Shown here piece after piece: positions 32,510 to 41,117 of a DNA stretch of 51,481 nt. Every line of letters starts with the position of its first letter. Position 1 is the first letter of the stretch. Under the pieces are notes generated by a model. That model did no database searches, was not told where the DNA came from, and was given only the letters and a program-made list of their open reading frames with translations. Origin of the DNA: an uncultured Acetatifactor sp. (GTDB taxonomy: Bacteria; Bacillota; Clostridia; Lachnospirales; Lachnospiraceae); the NCBI GenBank assembly GCA_910584375.1, contig CAJUAH010000029.1, positions 1 to 51,481 of the forward strand. Direction: 5' to 3'. The translations under genes were made by a program, and so were the position numbers.

Positions 32510-35482
32510 ATGAAGATAAATTTTGATCAGACAGTGCAGAAGGGCGTTCCCGGAGAACCGGGAGCGCAGGAAAGAACCGGGACGCGTCAGGCGCGGCGGC
32601 AGTCCCGGGGGGGTGGGGGCTATGGGGCCTATGTGGACGGCCCGGACAGCGTGCATCCCGGCAACGCTCTGGGCAGCCGCTGGAACCGGAGACAGAGAGC
32701 GTCGGCAGCGCAGGGCAAGACCATGGCGGATATCCAGGCCCAGGCCGGGATGACGGACGCGCAGCTGATGCAGGATCAGATGACGGTGATGTCCCATACC
32801 CTGTCCGATGAGGATTATGCCCGAATGACTGAGGAAGGGTATGATCCCCGGGAGATGGACCCGCAGGAGACGGTGACGATCCTGGATAAGATCAAGGCGG
32901 AACTGGTGAAGGGCGGCTGTCATATCGCGGGATACACGGACACGCTGGATATGGATACGCTGGCGGCGGCCGTGGGAGACGCAGGTCTGGCCCAGGCTCT
33001 GCGGGACAGCTTTGCCGCTGCGGATATCCCACTGTCCAGGGAGAATGTGGAAAAGGTCATACAGGCGCTGGATCTGGCGGAGCAGTTGGAAACGCCGGAT
33101 GACGGCGACTGCTATTATATGGTCAGCAGCGGTATGGAGGCCACGGTCAAGGGGTACTATCTGGCCCAGGCCAGCGGCTGCGCCGTGGAGCAGGAACGGC
33201 AGGCGGAGTACTTTGAATCCGATATCAGAGGTTATGTGACCCGCAATATAGCGGACCAGCCGGAGGGGCAGGGCAATCCCCGGGCGTATGAAGAAGACGG
33301 GGAGGAAGTGGATCCCCGGGAACTGGACAGACTGCTGTCCTCCTTAGGCTGCGAGGGCAGCGAACAGGAACGGGAGGCGGCAAAGTGGATGATCCGGAGA
33401 GGATTGCCCATAGACAGGGACAGTCTGCGCAGGACTGTGGAGATCCGGGGCATCTCCTTCCCGGTGGAAAAGGAACATGTGGCCCGTGCAGCGGCCGCCG
33501 CCATTGCCGACGGCCGGGAAAGCATAGAGGGCAATCTGGCCGATACCAGAACCGTGCGGCAGAAAGCGTACGATCTGATGACCTATTATCAGAGCAGCGA
33601 CGCCGAGCGGCGCATCAGCGATCATCGGCTGCTGGAGGAGATCCGGCTGCGTATGACGGTGGAGACCAATATAAAACTGCTGGAGAGCGGTTTCTCCATA
33701 GATACCCGGCCCATCGAGGAGACGATAGAGGCGCTGAAACAGGCCCAGCGGGAGCTGGCCCGGGCATACTTCCCGGAGCCGGAGTTTACCGACCGGCAGG
33801 CGCTGGAGCGTTATACGGAGTTGAAAGAGGCCTGGCAGGTGGCCGCAGAGCTGCCGGATCTGCCCATAGATACCGTAGGGCTCTGGCAGGAGAGGCTACA
33901 GGATCCGGAATCTCAGGAGCAGGATCTGGCCGGATTCCATCAGAGCGGCAAAGCGCTGCAGGCGCAGTATGAAAAGGCGGGGCAGCGCTACGAGACCCTT
34001 TGGACGGCTCCCCGGGCGGATATGGGTGACAGCATCCAAAAGGCTTTTTCCAATGTGGACGACATTCTGCGGGACATGGGATACGAGCCCACGGAGGAAA
34101 ACCGCCGGGCAGTGCGGGTGCTGGGCTATAACCGCATGGAGATCACTCCGCAGCATGTGGAGGAGATCCGGGCGGCCTGCGCCACGGTGGAGGAAGTGGT
34201 CACAAGAATGACGCCCGCCGCGGTGCTGCGCATGATCCGCGACGGGGTCAATCCGTTGGAGCAGAGCCTGCCTCAGCTACAGGAATATTTTGAGAACCAG
34301 GAGCAGGATTCCCGGCAGGAGGCGGAAAGGTACAGCCGTTTTCTGTATAAGCTGGAGAAAAAGGGCGAGATTACTCCGGAGGAAAAGAACGCTTTTATCG
34401 GCTGCTACCGACTGCTGCGCCAGATTGAAAAGGGGGACAGCGCCGCCATCGGAAATGTGATAAATACCGGTGCGGAGATGAATTTTTCCACCCTGCTGTC
34501 CTCAGTCAGGAGCCGCAGGGCCGGACGCACAAATACGCTGGTGGACGATGCGGTGGGGAGCCTTGAGCGCCTGCGGGAGCAGGGCGTTCGGATCGACGAA
34601 CAGATCAATATGGGATACGCCAAAGAGTGGAGCCGGGTGTTGGAGGAGGCGGCGGAGCCTGATGCGCAGGAAACCCTGGCCGGACAGGAAGAGGAGAGCG
34701 CCCGCATGCGTCGGGAGCTTGCCCAGGCGGCGCAGAGCGCCCCGGAGGCCTGCGAGACGGTGGAAAGGGCGGCGCAGACTCCCGCAGCGGCCAATATTCT
34801 GGCAGCGCAGGATATGGAAGAGCAGATCCGCAGGATTCTGGAGCGCTGGAACGCGGGCAGCAGAAACAGCGTGAAACCGTCGCAGTTGTGGCGGCGCCTG
34901 CAGGAGCCGGAAGAATTTCAGCAGCAGTACCGGGAGGCCGTGGCCTCCCAGGAAGAGCAAAACTACCAAAAGCTGCTGGAGGACGCAGACAGCCTGGTGG
35001 ATGTCCGTTCCCTGCAGCTTATGACCAAGCAGCTGCATCTGATGGGCGGTCTGGCTCAGTCGGAGGAATACTATTTCCCCATGGAACTGGACGGGGAACT
35101 GGCTGCAATCCATCTGCAGATATGCCGCGGAGAGCAGGAAAAGGGGCTGGTGCGCGTCGAGTTGACCGGCGGGAGCATGGGAGATCTAAGCGGCGAGTTT
35201 CAGGTCAGGGACGGCGTTGTAAACGGTTATTTTGTGGGAAATGAGCGCAGGGCGGTTATGAATCTGCGCGGCATGACCGATATATTTGATAGCTATCTGG
35301 CGGGAGACATGCGGCTTGGCCAGGTGGAATATGTATACAGTGAGTCAGGGAAGACGGTCATGTCCTGGGACAGAACGCAGCCGGAGGAGACGACCCCGCA
35401 GGGAGACCTGTACAGGGTGGCGAAGGCATTTTTGCAGACAGTCCGGGAGATGGGAAAACAGACGGAAGGGAATCCGTTCTAA
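32510..35482 (+). CDS. Large flagellin-linked protein, DUF6240-like, with possible FliK-like C-terminus
   Basis: A 990-residue soluble protein without signal peptide or membrane spans. Its N-terminus is basic, Gly- and Arg-rich and probably disordered (residues 1-~75). The bulk is helical and rich in Glu, Gln, Arg and Ala. The last ~140 residues become beta-rich (YYFPMELDGELAAIHLQI, then GLVRVELTGGSMGDLSGEFQV), a pattern like the hook-length control domain of FliK. It resembles the DUF6240 family found in flagellated Lachnospiraceae; I am not certain of that name. It begins after the glgB terminator and ends 96 bases before flagellin, so a flagellar role is inferred from place and the C-terminal pattern. 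The start follows GAAAGGATCC. Confidence 0.6.
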   Translation: MKINFDQTVQKGVPGEPGAQERTGTRQARRQSRGGGGYGAYVDGPDSVHPGNALGSRWNRRQRASAAQGKTMADIQAQAGMTDAQLMQDQMTVMSHTLSDEDYARMTEEGYDPREMDPQETVTILDKIKAELVKGGCHIAGYTDTLDMDTLAAAVGDAGLAQALRDSFAAADIPLSRENVEKVIQALDLAEQLETPDDGDCYYMVSSGMEATVKGYYLAQASGCAVEQERQAEYFESDIRGYVTRNIADQPEGQGNPRAYEEDGEEVDPRELDRLLSSLGCEGSEQEREAAKWMIRRGLPIDRDSLRRTVEIRGISFPVEKEHVARAAAAAIADGRESIEGNLADTRTVRQKAYDLMTYYQSSDAERRISDHRLLEEIRLRMTVETNIKLLESGFSIDTRPIEETIEALKQAQRELARAYFPEPEFTDRQALERYTELKEAWQVAAELPDLPIDTVGLWQERLQDPESQEQDLAGFHQSGKALQAQYEKAGQRYETLWTAPRADMGDSIQKAFSNVDDILRDMGYEPTEENRRAVRVLGYNRMEITPQHVEEIRAACATVEEVVTRMTPAAVLRMIRDGVNPLEQSLPQLQEYFENQEQDSRQEAERYSRFLYKLEKKGEITPEEKNAFIGCYRLLRQIEKGDSAAIGNVINTGAEMNFSTLLSSVRSRRAGRTNTLVDDAVGSLERLREQGVRIDEQINMGYAKEWSRVLEEAAEPDAQETLAGQEEESARMRRELAQAAQSAPEACETVERAAQTPAAANILAAQDMEEQIRRILERWNAGSRNSVKPSQLWRRLQEPEEFQQQYREAVASQEEQNYQKLLEDADSLVDVRSLQLMTKQLHLMGGLAQSEEYYFPMELDGELAAIHLQICRGEQEKGLVRVELTGGSMGDLSGEFQVRDGVVNGYFVGNERRAVMNLRGMTDIFDSYLAGDMRLGQVEYVYSESGKTVMSWDRTQPEETTPQGDLYRVAKAFLQTVREMGKQTEGNPF

Positions 35483-35578
35483 AACATATAACAGCAAGCT
35501 CCGGCGGATGGCCGGGAACCCATTTGCGGCAGCGGTCTGGCGAAGACTGCGGCGGGAAATAATTTTAGGAGGATTCAT

Positions 35579-36724
35579 ATGAGGATCAATTACAATGTAT
35601 CGGCAATGCTGGCCAACAATACGCTGGCAAATAACGACAACGCTCTGTCCGCATCCCTTGAGCGGCTTTCCAGCGGTCTGAAGATCAACCACGCCAAGGA
35701 CAATCCGGCCGGCCTGGCCATGGCGAAGAGGATGAACGCGCAGATTGTGGGGCTGGGAGTTGCCAATGACAACGCCAGCGACGGGATCTCTGTCATAGAG
35801 ATAGCCGACGGCGCCATGACCGAAGTCAGCGCCATGCTGCAGCGTATTAATGAGTTGACGGTGAAGGCCGCCACCGGGACCACCACGGACGGAGACAGAG
35901 AGATCATACAGGAGGAGGTCACACAGCTCAAGGAGGAGATCGATCGGGTATCGAAGACGACGCAGTATAACGGGCAGAATCTGCTGGACGGAACATTTAA
36001 GGGGAGAGGCTATACCGATGATGTGGATATAAAGGTTCACTCTTTCGGCGAAAAGACACCCCAGGGAACTTACACAGTGGATTCTATTACTTTTACGGAA
36101 GAACTGGATGCTGACGGCGATCCCACAGGCAATAGGCTGGTGACACAGATCACTCTGGGGGCGAATTTTCCTCCCGACGCGGAAGTGGTTCCCAAGATTG
36201 ATCCCCCTGGATCAGTGGCGGAAAACGGCTTTGTGACGATCAAGGGCAGCAATGGGTTTGAACTTACGTTGGATCTGAATGACGCTGCTCCCGGTACGGC
36301 GACGAACCTGAATATAGAGGTCACCGATATAGGTCCCATGCGTCTGCAGATCGGCGCCAACGAAGGGCAGGTACTGGAAGTGGATATACCTCCGGTTTCC
36401 CTGCGCAATATGGGGATCGAAAATATAGATGTGAGTACTCAGAAAGGCGCAAAAAATGCTCTGGATCGCATGGGAGGAGCCATCGACTATGTATCCAGAG
36501 TCAGGGGCAAGCTGGGCGCGTACCAGAACCGTCTTGAGTCCACAGTGAACAGTCTGGACGTGTCGGAAGAGAGTATGACCGCCGCCTATTCCAGGCTGAT
36601 GGATGTGGATATGGCGGAGGAGATGACACAGTATACCACCAATCAGGTATTGACCCAGGCCGGTACTTCCATGCTGGCGCAGGCCAACGAAAGGCCCTCT
36701 CAGGTATTGCAGTTATTGCAGTAA
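35579..36724 (+). CDS. fliC: Flagellin
   Basis: A 381-residue flagellin, the filament subunit. The conserved N-terminal D0/D1 part (MRINYNVSAMLANNTL, LERLSSGLKINHAKDNPAGLA, TQYNGQNLLDG) fills residues 1-~142. The variable surface domain spans about 145-285. The C-terminal D1/D0 part (GAYQNRLESTVNSLDVSEE, then AQANERPSQVLQLLQ) closes the protein. It lacks a signal peptide, as expected for export through the flagellar type III system. The start has TTAGGAGGATTCAT upstream, a strong site that also contains GGA motifs of the kind CsrA binds. fliS follows at 29 bases. Confidence 0.97.
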   Translation: MRINYNVSAMLANNTLANNDNALSASLERLSSGLKINHAKDNPAGLAMAKRMNAQIVGLGVANDNASDGISVIEIADGAMTEVSAMLQRINELTVKAATGTTTDGDREIIQEEVTQLKEEIDRVSKTTQYNGQNLLDGTFKGRGYTDDVDIKVHSFGEKTPQGTYTVDSITFTEELDADGDPTGNRLVTQITLGANFPPDAEVVPKIDPPGSVAENGFVTIKGSNGFELTLDLNDAAPGTATNLNIEVTDIGPMRLQIGANEGQVLEVDIPPVSLRNMGIENIDVSTQKGAKNALDRMGGAIDYVSRVRGKLGAYQNRLESTVNSLDVSEESMTAAYSRLMDVDMAEEMTQYTTNQVLTQAGTSMLAQANERPSQVLQLLQ

Positions 36725-36753
36725 CGGGAACAAAACGGGAGGCAGGAACATCT

Positions 36754-37230
36754 ATGACGTCTGAGATTAAAAAGCAGTTTACATTCCGCGTCTCACAGGC
36801 CAACCCCACGGAGATGGTGGTGATCCTGTACGAGATGACGCTGCAATACCTGTCCGACGCCAAAGAGGCGGCGGATGGGGAAGAGCGTGAAGAATACCGG
36901 GAAAACGTGCGCAGAGCCAGAAACTGTATCGGCGAGCTGCTCCATTCCCTGCATCTGGAATATGAGCCCGCCCGCGCCCTGCGGCAACTGTATCTGTACT
37001 GTATCCGCAGGTTGTCCCAGGCGGAGGCGGGCTGGCGTCCGGAACTGTTGGGAGAAGTCCAAAGCATCATCACGCCTCTGCGGGACGCGTACAGGCAGAT
37101 CGCTTTGCAGAATCCGGCAGGCCCGGTTATGCAGAATACCCAGGCCGTATACGCGGGACTTACCTACGGCAGGAACACGCTAACCGAAAACATGGCTGAC
37201 CAGAGTATGAATCGGGGAATGCTCGTATAG
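36754..37230 (+). CDS. fliS: Flagellar export chaperone FliS
   Basis: A 158-residue helical protein that matches FliS, the cytoplasmic chaperone that holds flagellin C-termini before export. The core NPTEMVVILYEMTLQYLSDA and the helical bundle that follows are typical. It is longer than usual (about 120-135 residues) owing to a C-terminal tail (TYGRNTLTENMADQSMNRGMLV). It lies right behind flagellin with GGGAGGCAGGAAC upstream. Its last 51 bases overlap the convergent DUF2508 gene. Confidence 0.88.
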   Translation: MTSEIKKQFTFRVSQANPTEMVVILYEMTLQYLSDAKEAADGEEREEYRENVRRARNCIGELLHSLHLEYEPARALRQLYLYCIRRLSQAEAGWRPELLGEVQSIITPLRDAYRQIALQNPAGPVMQNTQAVYAGLTYGRNTLTENMADQSMNRGMLV

Positions 37231-37500
37231 CCCCCGCAGGCGGCCTGTGGGAACGGTTTCTTTCGCGGCGGCGTACTCCTCCTGGGAGAGGGCGGCTAAG
37301 TGTTTGTACCGTTTTAACAGCGCGTTAATTTCATAAATATAGCAGTCTACCATATCCGGATCAACGGCATTGTCAAAGCCCGCATACGCGATCTCCAGCG
37401 CGATGCGGGTTTTTTCCAGGTCTTCCCGCAGAGAAGGCACGGAAAAATGTACATCCATATCATCGGAAGTGCGATAACTCTGAGCATAAAATGTTTTCAT
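37180..37500 (-). CDS. YaaL/DUF2508 family protein
   Basis: A 106-residue helical protein. The block RIALEIAYAGFDNAVDPDMVDCYIYEINALLKRY is the DUF2508 (YaaL) pattern. Function unknown; in Bacillus, yaaL lies next to bofA, and the same neighbourhood exists here (bofA-like gene divergent, 145 bases away). I chose the ATG at 37500 (MKTFYAQ) because GGAGAG precedes it; an ATG four codons upstream has no site. The 3' end overlaps fliS by 51 bases, tail to tail. Confidence 0.8.
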   Translation of the reverse strand: MKTFYAQSYRTSDDMDVHFSVPSLREDLEKTRIALEIAYAGFDNAVDPDMVDCYIYEINALLKRYKHLAALSQEEYAAAKETVPTGRLRGLYEHSPIHTLVSHVFG

Positions 37501-37645
37501 AGCGCTCTCCATTTTTTATTGGCAAATTTTGGTTGTTATAAGTATAGCCCCCGAGCTGGTAAAATATTCCGGTTATATTCTTTTGCTGGTCTTTTTTACC
37601 ATTTTTTTCATATGCTGTAAAAAAGAGACATCCAGGGAAGAGCCG

Positions 37646-37915
37646 ATGGGTCAAGTGAAGATTTTGCTGATAGTGGGAATATGCCTGCTGGCGCTTTTGG
37701 CGCTGGCCTGGAGGCGCAGGTTGGAATGGCTGCTGAATTTGCTGCTGCGGGGAGTGCTGGGAGCGGTGGCCATATTTTTTATCAATCTGGCGGTGGTAAG
37801 CCGGGGGTATCCCGCGCTGGTAGGGATCAATCCCGCCACAGTTTTGACATGCTCAGTGTTGGGATTTCCTGGGCTTGCGGCACTTTACGGCCTGCAAGTC
37901 CTGCATTTCTTGTAG
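37646..37915 (+). CDS. bofA: BofA-like pro-sigma-K processing inhibitor family protein
   Basis: An 89-residue membrane protein with two to three spans. The family core LLLRGVLGAVAIFFINLAV followed by VGINPATVLTCSVLGFPGLAALYGL matches BofA. In Bacillus, BofA restrains the sigma-K-activating protease SpoIVFB in the mother cell during sporulation; in Clostridia the role is less clear. The ATG at 37646 follows AGGGAAG and gives the normal family length; an upstream in-frame start at 37529 would add an extra span but has no ribosome binding site. Presence hints at a spore-forming lineage. Confidence 0.85.
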   Translation: MGQVKILLIVGICLLALLALAWRRRLEWLLNLLLRGVLGAVAIFFINLAVVSRGYPALVGINPATVLTCSVLGFPGLAALYGLQVLHFL

Positions 37916-37951
37916 CTTTTTCACAAAAATGAGTTTTCTTTGTTTCAGCTA

Positions 37952-37980
37952 TGGACATTTGTAAAAATAGCGGCTATAAT
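37952..37980 (+). promoter_or_regulatory. Sigma-A promoter of the Tad operon
   Basis: TGGACA (37952-37957), 17-base spacer, perfect TATAAT (37975-37980). It gives a 5' leader of about 115 bases before tadZ. Confidence 0.75.
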
Positions 37981-37990
37981 GCAATTCAAC

Positions 37991-38011
37991 AAGAGACATA
38001 TCCAGTCTCTT
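37991..38011 (+). promoter_or_regulatory. 5' leader hairpin of the Tad operon
   Basis: AAGAGAC (37991-37997) and its perfect complement (38005-38011) around a 7-base loop, starting about four bases from the predicted 5' end. A second small stem (TTTGTG/CACAAA, 38039-38053) follows. No T tract follows either, so they more likely stabilise the RNA than terminate it. Confidence 0.4.
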
Positions 38012-38102
38012 ATCATCTAAACATCATGTTATTGTTGCTTTGTGATTCACAAAAGTTTACCACGATTTCATGCAGGATGTATTGGTATTGAAGGAAGGAG
38101 AG

Positions 38103-39113
38103 ATGTTTTTGGAGCATAAGATTTTGGCGCTCTGTGATCCGGAGACGGATTATGCAGGGCAGCTTGCCGCCTACTTACAGGACAGCAGGGAGTTTCCGTG
38201 GGAGATCCGTATTTTCACGGGGATATCCCAGCTGACGGAGAGTGAAAAATCAGAGGAGATCGATCTGCTGCTGGTCGCGGAATCGGTATATTTTCCGGAA
38301 TTGCCGGTGGAGCCGGGAGCCACCGTGCTGCTCAACGAGAGCGGCCTGGTCAGATGGTCTTTCCTGCGAAATGTGGACAAGTATCAGCCGGCCGAGAATG
38401 TTCTGCGGGAGCTTCTGGAGATGTACGCAGAGCGGGAGGGATCTTTTTATCCCCGACTTGGCAGCGGGCAGAAAACCCGGATCGTGGGTATGTATTCCCC
38501 CGTGCGCAGATGCCTGCAGACTTCATTCGCATTGACTTACGGGCAGCTCCTGGCGGAGCGGCACCGAACGCTCTATCTGAACTTTGAGCACTATGCCGGG
38601 ATGCCGGAACTGCTGCCGGAGGAAAAGGGCAGGGATCTGTCCGCGCTCCTGTACTATATGAAGACGGAGCAGGACAGATTCATCCCCCGCATGAAAGCCC
38701 TGGTGCGGAAAAAGGGACGGCTGGACTATGTGGCTCCAGCGTATATGGGGCAGAATCTGGTCTATATCACCGCGTCGGAATGGCAGCAGTTTCTGTGGGA
38801 GATCGGGGAAAGCGGCGAATATGAATACATCATTCTGGATCTGTCCGAAAATATGCAGGGACTGCTGGAGATATTGAGGAAGTGCAGCCGGGTCTATATG
38901 CTGGTGAAGGAGGATCCCCTGGCTCGGTGCAAGATCGATCAGTATGAGCAGATCCTGTCCCTGTATGAGTATGAGGATGTGAAAGAGAAGACCAGAAAAT
39001 GCAGCCTGCCCCTGTTCCGCCATCTGCCGGATCAGATCGAACAGTATACCAGAGGCGATCTGGCCCGGTATGTACGGGAACTGATAGAGGAAGAGGAGGA
39101 GAACGTATGCTGA
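38103..39113 (+). CDS. tadZ: TadZ/CpaE-like pilus localisation protein
   Basis: A 336-residue cytoplasmic protein that opens the Tad locus. Residues 1-~115 look receiver-like but lack a clear phospho-acceptor set (LALCDPETDYAGQLAAYLQ, EIDLLLVAESVYF). The rest has the MinD/ParA-like shape of TadZ (TRIVGMYSPV...LYLNFEH...YIILDLSENMQG). The Walker A region, GMYSPVRRCLQTS (residues 129-141), has no GK(T/S), so ATP binding is probably lost or altered. TadZ proteins mark the pole where the pilus is built. The ATG at 38103 is close to AAGGAAGGAG; a TTG two codons later has better spacing. It overlaps tadA by 7 bases. Confidence 0.82.
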   Translation: MFLEHKILALCDPETDYAGQLAAYLQDSREFPWEIRIFTGISQLTESEKSEEIDLLLVAESVYFPELPVEPGATVLLNESGLVRWSFLRNVDKYQPAENVLRELLEMYAEREGSFYPRLGSGQKTRIVGMYSPVRRCLQTSFALTYGQLLAERHRTLYLNFEHYAGMPELLPEEKGRDLSALLYYMKTEQDRFIPRMKALVRKKGRLDYVAPAYMGQNLVYITASEWQQFLWEIGESGEYEYIILDLSENMQGLLEILRKCSRVYMLVKEDPLARCKIDQYEQILSLYEYEDVKEKTRKCSLPLFRHLPDQIEQYTRGDLARYVRELIEEEEENVC

Positions 39114-40330
39114 AGGATTATGGGGAACTGAAACAGGAACTGCGCCGCAGAGTGCTGGAGCAGTTGGATTACGGAAGGGAACAGCCGGATGAGGAAGTCA
39201 TGGAGATCATCGACAGGATATTGTTGGAGGAAGGATCGGTATGTCTGCTGCCCGTGGGCGAGAGCTGCCGGCTGCGAACGGATCTTTTCTGTTCCCTGCG
39301 TCGGCTGGATATCCTGCAGAGCCTTGTAGAAGACCCGGAGATCACGGAGATCATGATAAACGGTCCGGGCAGCATATTCATAGAACGGGCAGGCCGCCTG
39401 CAGGAGCTGGACATGCGTTTTGAGTCGGAAGAAAAGCTCCAGGATGTGATACAGCAGATCGTGGCGGGCTGTAACCGGGCGGTAAATACGGCATCTCCCA
39501 TCGTTGACGCCAGACTGTCAAACGGCGCCAGAGTCAATATCGTTATGAATCCTGTGGCCCTGAACGGACCCATCGTCACTATCAGACGTTTTCCGAACAC
39601 ACCCATTACCATGGAAGAACTGATCCACTGGGGATCCGTCTCCCGCGAGGCAGCAGAGTTTTTGCGGCTGCTGGTGCGGGCCGGATACAATATTTTTATC
39701 AGCGGCGGCACGGGCAGCGGAAAGACCACTTTTCTCAACGTGCTGTCGGGATTCATCCCTGACTGGGAGAGGGTCATAACCATTGAGGACAGCGCGGAAT
39801 TACAGCTCCAGGGGCTGCGGAATCTGGTGCGGCTGGAGACGCGCAACGGCAATGTGGAAGGCTGCAGAGAGATATCCGTCCGGGATTTGATACGGGCCAG
39901 TCTGCGGATGAGGCCGGACCGCATTGTGGTGGGGGAAGTGCGCGGGGCCGAGGCAGTGGATATGATACAGTGCCTGAATACGGGGCACGACGGCTCCATG
40001 TCCACCGGCCACGCCAACAGCGCCCGGGATATGCTGTCAAGGCTGGAAAATATGATCCTGATGGGCATGGATATTCCGCTCACGGCTATCAGAAAACAGA
40101 TTGTATCCGGTATCGATATCATAGTACATCTGGGACGTCTTCGGGACAGGAGCCGGAAAGTGCTGGAGATATCGGAACTTTTGGACTGTGCGGATGCCGC
40201 TGTCCGGCTGAATCCGCTGTATCGGTTCGAGGAGGCGGGCGAAAGCACCGAGGGACGGGTACAGGGCAGCCTGATCAGAAAGGGGGAACTGCGCCGTGAC
40301 CAAAAACTCAGGGCGGCGGGACTGCGGTGA
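39107..40330 (+). CDS. tadA: TadA/CpaF family pilus assembly ATPase
   Basis: A 407-residue secretion ATPase that powers Tad pilus assembly. N-terminal helical domain, then LVEDPEITEIMINGPGSIFIERAGRLQ. Walker A ISGGTGSGKTT is at residues 198-208. The Asp box TIEDSAELQL, Walker B RPDRIVVGEVRGAE, and His box GHDGSMSTGHANSARDML are all intact. Length is normal for the family. The start is the ATG at 39107, with AGAGGAGGAGA upstream, overlapping the tadZ stop; an in-frame start 108 bases earlier lies inside tadZ and has no site. Confidence 0.95.
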   Translation: MLKDYGELKQELRRRVLEQLDYGREQPDEEVMEIIDRILLEEGSVCLLPVGESCRLRTDLFCSLRRLDILQSLVEDPEITEIMINGPGSIFIERAGRLQELDMRFESEEKLQDVIQQIVAGCNRAVNTASPIVDARLSNGARVNIVMNPVALNGPIVTIRRFPNTPITMEELIHWGSVSREAAEFLRLLVRAGYNIFISGGTGSGKTTFLNVLSGFIPDWERVITIEDSAELQLQGLRNLVRLETRNGNVEGCREISVRDLIRASLRMRPDRIVVGEVRGAEAVDMIQCLNTGHDGSMSTGHANSARDMLSRLENMILMGMDIPLTAIRKQIVSGIDIIVHLGRLRDRSRKVLEISELLDCADAAVRLNPLYRFEEAGESTEGRVQGSLIRKGELRRDQKLRAAGLR

Positions 40331-41102
40331 AAGGCGTGCCCACAGACTTTTACGCGGATCCGGAGAGAGCGTTGCCCCTCTGCATTATCTGCGGGATCTG
40401 GGACAGGCCCTGCTGGTGACATTGTTGTTTGCCTTCTTTTTTTACCGCAGTGTCTGGGCGATTCCTCCCATGTCTCTGGTGGGCTGGCTCTATCTGCGCG
40501 GGAGCAGGCGACGCCGTTTTTTACGCGGAAAGCGCCGGGTATTGATACAGTTCAAAGAATGCATTCAATCCGTGGCCGCCTCCATGAGAGCGGGATACGC
40601 CGTGGAAAACGCGTTTTTGGAGAGCACCGCGGACATGCGCAACATGTTTGGAAAGGGATGCGCCATGGAGCGGGAACTGATACTGCTGCGGCAGGGACTG
40701 GCCAACAATCAGCCGCTGGAGACTTTGCTGACGGAGATGGGACAGCGCTGTGGCCTGGAGGAGATGCGGGAGTTCGCCGAGGTATTTGGCATCGCCAAAC
40801 GCGGCGGAGGAAGCATCCCGGCAATGGTGGACGCGGCCAGCGATTCCATCGGCCGCAGACTGGCGGTGGAGGAGGAGATGGAGACGCTGTTGTCCGCCCG
40901 GAAACTGGAGCAGCGGGTCATGAACGCCATGCCCTTTTTGATCGTCTGGTATGTGGAGGCGGGCAATCCGGGTTACTTTGATATGTTGTATGGCAATCTG
41001 GCGGGAGCGGTGCTGATGACGGTTTGCATGGGAGTCTATCTGGCGGCGTACGCTCTGTCTGAGCGGATATTTGAAAGGATTTTCAGAGAGAGGGATCGAT
41101 GA
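40296..41102 (+). CDS. tadB: TadB-like inner-membrane platform protein (T2SSF domain)
   Basis: A 268-residue membrane protein of the type II secretion F family. Two N-terminal spans lie near residues 35-67; the cytoplasmic T2SSF domain follows (FKECIQSVAASMRAGYAVENAF and GIAKRGGGSIPAMVDAAS). Two spans close the protein (GYFDMLYGNLAGAVLMTVCMGVYLAAYAL). It forms the base with TadC. Translation starts at GTG 40296 inside the end of tadA, with AAGGGGGAA upstream, so the two are coupled. Confidence 0.9.
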   Translation: MTKNSGRRDCGERRAHRLLRGSGESVAPLHYLRDLGQALLVTLLFAFFFYRSVWAIPPMSLVGWLYLRGSRRRRFLRGKRRVLIQFKECIQSVAASMRAGYAVENAFLESTADMRNMFGKGCAMERELILLRQGLANNQPLETLLTEMGQRCGLEEMREFAEVFGIAKRGGGSIPAMVDAASDSIGRRLAVEEEMETLLSARKLEQRVMNAMPFLIVWYVEAGNPGYFDMLYGNLAGAVLMTVCMGVYLAAYALSERIFERIFRERDR

Positions 41103-41117
41103 CAAGGAGGCGATGCG

